Shown here: piece after piece, positions 16,041 to 23,600 of the stretch
Layout: each line of letters starts with the position of its first letter
Numbering within the stretch: position 1 is the stretch's first letter
Source of the DNA: a bacterium
GTDB lineage: Bacteria; JAMOTN01
Reading direction: 5' to 3'
Length of the DNA stretch: 24,215 nucleotides
NCBI GenBank assembly: GCA_027062325.1
Contig: JAMOTN010000062.1
Coordinates: 1 to 24,215 of the forward strand
Translations under genes and position numbers: made by a program
The notes under the pieces: model-generated
The model's database searches: none
What the model saw: only the letters and a program-made list of their open reading frames with translations
What the model was told of the DNA's origin: nothing

Positions 16041-16048
16041 ATTATACA
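16041..16048 (-). promoter_or_regulatory. Probable -10 (TGTATAAT) of the AIM24-family gene
   Basis: Minus-strand TGTATAAT at 16048-16041, about 33 nt before the ATG at 16008. An 8-base T run lies in the spacer on this strand; no consensus -35 at 17 nt. Confidence 0.45.
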
Positions 16049-16094
16049 TGTTGAATTATAAAAAAAATGTTAAGTGTTGCGCATTATGTGTTCT

Positions 16095-17087
16095 TTAAGT
16101 TAAAGCTGCCTCTATCCTTAAAATTGTTTGAGCAGAGGTAGGCCCTGGTTTATCGTGTTGAATATGAACAAATGGAATTTTTAACTCATCTGCCAGTTCC
16201 TGCCACAAAACTTTTTCCCCTTCTCTGTAGCAGAAGTCTTGACTGTAGAAAATGATGCCTTCTATTTCGCGAGTTTTTAGCTGTTTTTTTACCTCCTGAT
16301 AGCGAAATTGATATGATGCTGGGTATGTGAAGAGAAGATACTGCTCAACTATTGAATCTGCCTCTTTGAATAGAGCAAACTCTTCAGGGGTTTCAAAATA
16401 ACAAACTATGAGATCACGTTCTTTTAGAACTTGCCATAAATCCGATTGAATCGGAGGTACTCCTAAAAAAGCAATACGTTTTCCAGTTGCAGGTAAAGAA
16501 TTTTCTACTGCTATCTTAACAGTTTTTAGTTGATCATCTTTGAAGTACAGTGGATCACTTGCTGTTAGAAATGCTACGAAAAAGTCGTCGAAGTTAGCGA
16601 CTCCCTCTGTATAAGTAGCCTGGGCTTTTTTGAGAGATTGGCGTAAATTATTACGTTCTTCCCAGCGTTCAGTCAATTCAGAAAAAGAAAATTGAAATAA
16701 ATTAGCAAATTTTTCTAGCTCTCTTTGTAAGAGCTTTTTTTCTTCAAAGTAGAGGAAACGTATTACTTTACTAAAATTTTCTATTAAATAGGCCATTACC
16801 TTACTGTTTGCGCAATCGCCCAGTTCTACGGCTATGAATCCAGCAAGTAGGTTGTTGGAATGAAGAAGGTGAGCTACGCTAAAAATTCCCTTGATCCAAG
16901 AACAGTAAGCCATTGGGAAAGTGATTTCACCATTTAGGGTTAGTTGGTATGGAGAAATTCCAAGTATTGAGTCTGCGTTTATGAATAGGTTGTTAGCATC
17001 TGCTCCTCTAACTCCTGCGTCGTTTTCAAAACGTTTAAATATCTCAAGTGGGACTGTAGTGTTAAATATCCAGAGTTTCTCGTTCAT
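16095..17087 (-). CDS. 2-hydroxyacyl-CoA dehydratase D-component-like Fe-S protein (HgdB/BcrB-type)
   Basis: 330 residues. The three-cysteine cluster pattern of the family is kept: C62 (AYCSWIKG), C92 (GDCANSK) and C286 (DFCYREG). The second Rossmann-like part starts with KRIAFLGVPPIQSDLWQVL (203-221), and the C-terminus PFVHIQHDKPGPTSAQTILRIEA matches the family ending with its conserved Gln and Arg. Known members dehydrate 2-hydroxyacyl-CoA esters or reduce benzoyl-CoA, always with a partner subunit and an ATP-driven activator. Neither is next to this gene, and the protein is short for an HgdB (usually about 370-430), so the reaction is unknown. Its ATG overlaps the TGA of the small ORF upstream (ATGA), suggesting coupled translation. 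Confidence 0.8.
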   Translation of the reverse strand: MNEKLWIFNTTVPLEIFKRFENDAGVRGADANNLFINADSILGISPYQLTLNGEITFPMAYCSWIKGIFSVAHLLHSNNLLAGFIAVELGDCANSKVMAYLIENFSKVIRFLYFEEKKLLQRELEKFANLFQFSFSELTERWEERNNLRQSLKKAQATYTEGVANFDDFFVAFLTASDPLYFKDDQLKTVKIAVENSLPATGKRIAFLGVPPIQSDLWQVLKERDLIVCYFETPEEFALFKEADSIVEQYLLFTYPASYQFRYQEVKKQLKTREIEGIIFYSQDFCYREGEKVLWQELADELKIPFVHIQHDKPGPTSAQTILRIEAALT

Positions 17088-17305
17088 GGCTCGTCATTCT
17101 CCAATTGGTGCGGAGATATCCATGTTATTATGGAGGCATGTTTTAGCGGTTTAAAACGCCTTCTTTGAAATTTTTCTACTAAATTTGCAACTTTACATGC
17201 ACTATCCTGTGGAACTATTATTAGCGGTTGAGCGTATGTGGCTGTTTTTAGGGAATGAATGAGAGTATCTTTGATTATTTGGCGAATAGAGATTAGTTTG
17301 TCCAT
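17084..17305 (-). CDS. Small protein of unknown function coupled to the HgdB-like gene
   Basis: 73 residues, not recognised. One hydrophobic patch (AQPLIIVPQ), a basic stretch (KFQRRRFKPLK) and a single cysteine. Its stop overlaps the start of the HgdB-like gene by 4 nt, and the promoter at 17315-17344 points into it, which supports it as a real reading frame. No ribosome binding site precedes the ATG; the predicted start of transcription is only about 3 nt upstream, so it may be read as a leaderless message or start at an internal codon. Confidence 0.5.
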   Translation of the reverse strand: MDKLISIRQIIKDTLIHSLKTATYAQPLIIVPQDSACKVANLVEKFQRRRFKPLKHASIITWISPHQLENDEP

Positions 17306-17314
17306 AGTATGAAA

Positions 17315-17344
17315 ATTTTACAATTTTGTTAAAAAATGTGTCAA
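17315..17344 (-). promoter_or_regulatory. Promoter of the small ORF / HgdB-like operon
   Basis: Minus strand: perfect -35 TTGACA (17344-17339), 18-nt spacer, -10 TAAAAT (17320-17315). The start of transcription is predicted near 17308, next to the ATG at 17305. The -35 itself is a TGTCAA half-site of the repeated palindrome. Confidence 0.55.
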
Positions 17345-17369
17345 GAAAGAAGGGAATAAAAATTTTATA

Positions 17370-17385
17370 TGTCAATATTTTGACA
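17370..17385. promoter_or_regulatory. Palindromic operator-like site 1
   Basis: TGTCAA-TATT-TTGACA, a perfect 6+6 inverted repeat with a 4-nt centre. The right arm is also a consensus -35 for a plus-strand promoter with TTTAAA at 17404-17409 (18-nt spacer), so a bound protein would block the giant gene. Confidence 0.6.
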
Positions 17386-17409
17386 TAGTTTATTAGAGTG
17401 CGTTTTAAA
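17380..17409 (+). promoter_or_regulatory. Possible promoter of the giant exported protein
   Basis: TTGACA (17380-17385), 18-nt spacer, TTTAAA (17404-17409). This would give a leader of about 200 nt that contains the second palindrome. A nearer -35-like TTGACG at 17476-17481 lacks a convincing -10. Confidence 0.4.
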
Positions 17410-17465
17410 AATCCTTGTTGGAAGGGTTTTGGAATGAGAGGTGAAGAATTAGATTACTTTTTAAA

Positions 17466-17481
17466 TGTCAAAAAGTTGACG
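17466..17481. promoter_or_regulatory. Palindromic operator-like site 2
   Basis: TGTCAA-AAAG-TTGACG, the same design as site 1 with one mismatch in the outer base of the right arm. Centres of the two sites are exactly 96 bp apart, about nine helical turns, which would allow looping by one protein. The regulator is not encoded next to it. Confidence 0.55.
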
Positions 17482-17616
17482 TCATAAGTTAATTTATCGA
17501 TTAAATCGGAATTAATTAGAATAGGAACAGATTTTGCAATAATAAAAAACGAGGAGGTTTATGTCTGGAGTTGGGAAGAAATTTTGAAAAGGGAGAATGT
17601 GATTGGAGGGGTTGGA

Positions 17617-20600
17617 ATGAATAACAAGGAAAATATGCCCAAACTTTACATATATCCATTGATTGCACTTCTAGTAGTTTTGGCAACAGGCTTTGCCGTG
17701 TATGCGGCGGGGCTTTGGTGTGATCCAACTGGATTGTCAAGTGTTTCTGCTAAATATGACCCATGGCACGATCCAGAACGTCATACAAAAATACATCCCC
17801 ATCCTTCAACTTTGATAAGTAACAATTCAACTTTAAAAAACAGCGGATTTTACGCTGGCGGAAATTACCTTTATGTGTTGCCCTCTTCTTTAACAGTTAC
17901 CCATCCCAACCTTGTAGTATTTGATGATTTTTCTTCCAATACGGCGTCAAATTATCAGGTGGCAGGATTAAGTGGAGATGGAACAATTGATAAAAATGTA
18001 AAAAATGGCTATTTGGAAGTGTCAAATACTGCCTCTAGTAATGGGAAAGTAAAAGAGTTTATACTTTACCACACGGGTGTTACCTGCAGCGGAGATGTAA
18101 TAATAAGTGCTGCTTTTGGTGACAATGGATACGACAATGCATATTATGACGTTAATTTTGATTATGTTTTTAAATATTCCTCTAATTTTTGGTGGAGATA
18201 TTGTAAAGGTTACATTGGTGCAGCGGTTTACGCTGACAACAGTCACTGGACGGTTATTGCGGCTAGGCAGTATTATTATTATTACTCTTCATATTGGGTA
18301 GGCTGGTATGAAAAAGAGATAGCTGTTAAAGATGCAGGTGGAGGTTTTAATACTGTCCTTTCAGATAAGAAAATCCCTGGAGTAATTTGGCTAAAGGCAT
18401 ATTTTCATAAAAATGCTACAACAGTTAGCGGGAGGAGGTTAGTGTTTAGAGGTAAAACGACAAGTAATACAAATACTACTGTGGATGCGAATACCACTTC
18501 TTCCTACAATGCAGGAGTTGATTTAAATAGGGTAGGATTATACTTTAATCTAGCTGCTGATAAAGATACCACAAAAGATAAGATAAGAATTAATTGGTTT
18601 GCGGCGTTTAAGCCTGCAACCTATATAAGGGTATCTAATGTTCCTGCACATACAAGGATAGTAATAGTTACCGGGGTAGGAGTTGCGATCACTGAGGAGG
18701 AAACCAATACTTTGGACAGCCCTCAATCCATGGATTTGGATATAGCCTCAGCGTTTGATCCTACGACGAGTAATAAAATTTGGCCCATATTCAACGCAAA
18801 AGTGAGAATAAAAGATGAGAATGGAACTGTTTTGAAAGAAATACAGATTGACAAATTATTTCCAGCTGACGTAATAACTTTACAGTATGACACTTCTACG
18901 ACTTACGCTACAAACTTTAAAGGAGAAGAAATATTAAATATCGGTAGTTCCAGTTCAGATTATTTCTCCGAAATTCATTATGTTCAGGCTATTGTGGAAG
19001 CAAGTGGAGTTCAAAATGCAAATGCTAGTTTAAAGGTTTCAGACAGTGCTAGTGGATCTTGGCAGGATGCAAGCTCCTGGATAAATGTTAATTGGAGTGC
19101 TTTGTATGCGAAAATTTATGTAACCCCAACTTCCACTACTGCTCAGCCGCGTATTGATCTTTCAAAAGTTTGGGTGGACGTAAGAGGAGAATTTTATTTT
19201 TATAACTTGTATGGGGAAAATGTTAATATAGGAGGTCCAAATTCTCTTACTGCAAATGGAGATATAAAGCGTTTCTTAAGTGGTGTTACTTATAGAGTAG
19301 AAAAAAATGATGGGGATGGTTACAAATTTACTCAAAATGCAACGGTTGAGAAGGGGGCAAAAATTCATCTGAGAGATGGCAATAAGCTATATTTAGATTC
19401 TTCAAAAATTTTATATGTAGGTGATGATCCAAGATATGGTTTTAATGTGAGTGGGGTTGCGGATGATTATGCAATTGTGGATTTGGGGGATAATGGTAAT
19501 GGGAAGAGAAAGTTTTACATATACGGAACTTTAAAATACAAATATTTCAAGTTTGTGAAGTCTAAATTTAATCTAACTGCTTCGGGTAAAATTCTTCCAG
19601 ATAATAATTTGCCGGGACGAGCACTTTACGTTGATAAGCCAAATGAAGTGGGAGATCCTAAAGTGTTTCTCTATATGGCTAACGGTTCTGAGGCTACGTT
19701 TGAAAATTTTTACATTTATTTTGAACCTTCTTCGAGTAATAGGGGGATATTTAATATTGTAGGTACCGCTATTTTTAAGAACGGATCAATGGAGATAGCT
19801 GATAACTATGACTTTGGAAATGAAATGTTTTTGATTCAGAAAAATGCTACTGCTACTTTCGAAAATGTAAAGATAACTTTTGGTGGAAAGAATGGAACTT
19901 CAGTTTTTAATTTGAAATGTAATAATGGTAACCCGGTTATTAAATTTGACAGTGTTGAGATTAATTTTAATTCTCATGCTACTGGTATAAATTTTGTATT
20001 TTACAGTAATGATACCGGTGATTATTCTGCTATTTTTAAACTTAGCAATGTAACAGTAGAAGTTGATAATTCTGCTTCTGTAAATAAATTTTTCTATATT
20101 AACAGCAATGATGAAAATAATCCCGTAAAAGTTTATTACCACAATTTGGTTTTGAAAGGAGCTAAATATGGTTTTGATTTAGATGGAGCGGTTAAAGTGT
20201 TTAGCCTGAATACAGGTGGTGTGACGATTGAAACTACCACAAATTATCCTATTGATTTTAGGGAGGATAATTATCATAAATCCACTTATGTAGAACTTGA
20301 AAATGCATATCTGAAATCTAACAGCAGTTGCGTTGTTAATTTTGAAGGTAATACGAACACCACCAAAGAAATACGCTACAAGAATGCGACGTTTGAAACG
20401 GAATCTGGTGGTGAGTGGGTTATAACTACAAATAGTAATGCCGACACTCCTTTTATTTTTAAGCCTATGACTTTGGGGGCAGGTTCTTCAAATGCGATAA
20501 TAACTCCGGATAATAAGCAAGCGTTTTACTGTAATGCGAAGTTAATTGCCACGTTTGAAAACTTTTTGATAAAGGGTAGGTTTTTTGTAGAAAATGATAC

Positions 20601-23600
20601 GGATGCCACTGCAGAATTTAAAAATGCAACTGTAGAGAATGATGATGGAGAACCGGCTGTAAAGTTTAAAGCTACAGATACATACGGGGGATATCTGAAG
20701 TTAACGAATACTTACATTCATTCTGTGAATGCAAAAGGAATAGAGGCTAAAAGACCTATTAAAATTTTCTACGATGGGCTTGATATTTCAAGTAAGAAAA
20801 AGTGTGTAGAAGTAGATTTTAAAGGTAAAGCTGGTTGCTTGGTTGCGACGGGGAATACGGAAGGTGTTTGGGAATCAAATGAAGAAGAGGCACTAATCAT
20901 TAAAAAGGCTTCATCTACAAGTTTGATGAGTAAAGTTGCCTATACAATCCTGAAAACTCATAAAGAAGGAAAGGTTGTGGCAGTTGTAGATAATTTACTT
21001 GCAGGAATTGAATTTAGTCATGCAACTTTTGAGCAGATTCCTAATGATTCTGCTGTCATTACGTTGAAAGGTGTTGATCCTGTTAAATACGGATACGTTT
21101 ACTTAAAAGGAGATAAGGGATTTGTTGTAAAAAAGGACTCTAACCCAATTGTTAATTTTGTGTGGAATGGAAGTTATAACACGGCAGAAGTTGATGTGAG
21201 TTTTATTGAAATGGAAGATGATGCTGATGCAGATCAGAATGCTACAGGTGAACTAAAAGGGTGGTACATAGACGGAGATAGTGATGTAGTTGTAGCAAAA
21301 CTTTGTGATGCAAACAAGCTGAAATTCACCGATTGTTATGTTGATCAGTGCTTGGAAATATTTGAGGCGAGGAATAATGCGCATTTAATAGCCAGAAACT
21401 TCAAAGCTTCTGAGGCAATAAAATTTGGTTTTGATGGCGCTAACAACGTAGAGGCAACGATTGAAAATTGTTTTTGGGAAAACGTAGGGGTTGGAGTAAT
21501 GGCAAAAGACAACATGGATGTTTACATCAAAGATTTCAAGTTAAAAAATATAGACGTTGCGGGAATTTACGTTGGACCAGGCGCCAATGCCAATTTAACA
21601 CTGGCAGGAAATGTTGAAATTTATCGGTGTGGTTATTACAACTCTTCCTCACCTCCTGCTCCTGCCTTGCAAAACTCTGCAATTGCTTTAGAAGATGGCC
21701 ATATAACCTTGCAAAACGTTAACTTAAGAGTTGCAACAGAAGAAGGAGAATACTACGTATTCAGACTTAAAAAGGACAATATAGGTGGTTCTGGAAGTGT
21801 TTATGTTGGGGATTGGCAGGATACAGCGAATAATCTAGCGGTGTTTAGGTTGGAAGATCCAATGTCTTCACTTGATATGGCAAATGTTGATTTTACCCTT
21901 TCTGACGTTGCACTGCCGTTTTTGAGGTTTAAAGATGATAATGTGCAGAATCAAAATTTTGTTTTTAAGGCACACTCTATCACAGGAACTGCGACGGTAG
22001 AAAGTGCATTTGGGGATGCGTTATTCTACTTGAAATTTGGAGGTGCCAATTTAACTGCCACTCTTGAAATTCGTAAGGTTGATTTGAAGATGAAAGACAA
22101 TAAATTTGTGGTTACCAATTCCTCGATTGCAAATTTTGTTGCGCGCCTTGAAGGAACCGTTGAAAACGAAGAGGGAACACAAGTGAGTGTATTTGCAGAT
22201 TTACCCAGTGCTGTAGTTGACTTCAAAGCTGACACTTCGGATACTACAGATGCTTTATGGGTTAAGTCGTTCAAAACTTTAATAAATCACAGCGGAACGA
22301 CGTCTCTTGAAGCGTGGCGATTGAGACTTATCAGCTCTGCAGCAGGTGATGGAATTAAGACTGAAGCTGGAGCGGCAACGGTTGAGGATGTGAAAATTGA
22401 AAATACGGCAGCGGGTAAGGGAATTGCACTTTTAGGATCTGGAGTTGACTTCTATGGAGACAGCATTGAAGTGAGGGTTGCGGGTTTTGATAAGGGTATT
22501 GTTGGAGATGACATGTCAAGCTTTGATTTGAGAGATGCGAGCGTTGTTTCTGGAGACAGCGCAATAAGTCTTAACACTACGAGTTCTTACTGGGCAAGTA
22601 TAGAGTGTGAGGCAACGACAGAGGGTGCAGGAAGTGGAGCTGCTGTTGATTTAAACAGTGTTGCGGCTGCAACCTTTGAGGGAAGAGTTTACTGTGAAGA
22701 TGATAGGGGAATAGAGCTTACTGCAGGAACTGCAAGCGATGCTTACGTATCGGCGAGGATAAAGGCAAAAGAGGAAGCAGTTTATGTGAACGGAGAGAAC
22801 AATTTAAAGATAAAAGACTCAGTGTTGGTGTCGCGAGCTGCAACAACGGCGGTTGTCACTGTGAACAATGATGTGCGTGTTTTAAATACGATTGCAAGTA
22901 GTGAGGTTTCAGGATTTGAGGTGGCAGCAGGAAATATTGACACTGTTAAGTTTTCAAGTGTTGAGGTGAGGGCAAAAGATTGGGGAATTAAGGGAACTAC
23001 AGGTTTTGGATTTTTTGTAATAGACGATGCCACTATAGAGGCTGCAAGTGGAGATGAGCCTGATTTTGCGGTTGAGGTAGCGGCGAGCCTAGCAAGTATG
23101 GAAGGTTTGATAGCTGAGAGTGAAGACAAGGGAGTGTGGGTGAGTGGATTAGCGACGGCTGCGACGGTTGAGGAGAGCACGATAGAAGCGGTGAATGTGG
23201 CGTTGAGGCTGGCAGGTGCGAATTATCCTGTGTATGTGGGATATGCGAGTGTAGAGAGTAGTGGAGCGACGACTGCGGTTGTGGTGAGTGCTACGACGTT
23301 AGAAGTGGAGGATGTGCAGTTTAATGCGTCTGAGGCGGCGTTGGATTTGACGGCGGGCACTGTGGAGATAAGTGGAAGCACGTTTGAGTGTGGAGGGATA
23401 GGTATATATGTAGCGAGTGGGAATAGTTTGGGTAAGTTATGGATAGATGGGTTGTATGAGAGGGGCTATGGAGCGGATGAAGCGGATGCAGTGGCGAGTG
23501 TGGAAGCTGGGATAGTGAAGGTGTATGATTTGGATGCGAGCTGTGAGGATTGGGGGATGAGATTAAGGGGAGTTGATACGTGTTATGTTAGTGAGAGTGT

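Larger units (their letters stand above)
17306..17616. other. 311-bp divergent intergenic region with repeated palindromic sites
   Basis: AT-rich gap between the HgdB-like operon and the giant exported protein. It holds one convincing minus-strand promoter, one possible plus-strand promoter, two 16-bp TGTCAA-N4-TTGACR palindromes and an isolated third TGTCAA half-site. The last 130 bp are also open in the frame of the giant gene from the TAA at 17485 but lack a normal start codon with a site. An 8-codon frame (17561-17587) preceded closely by GAGGAGG is also present. Confidence 0.7.
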
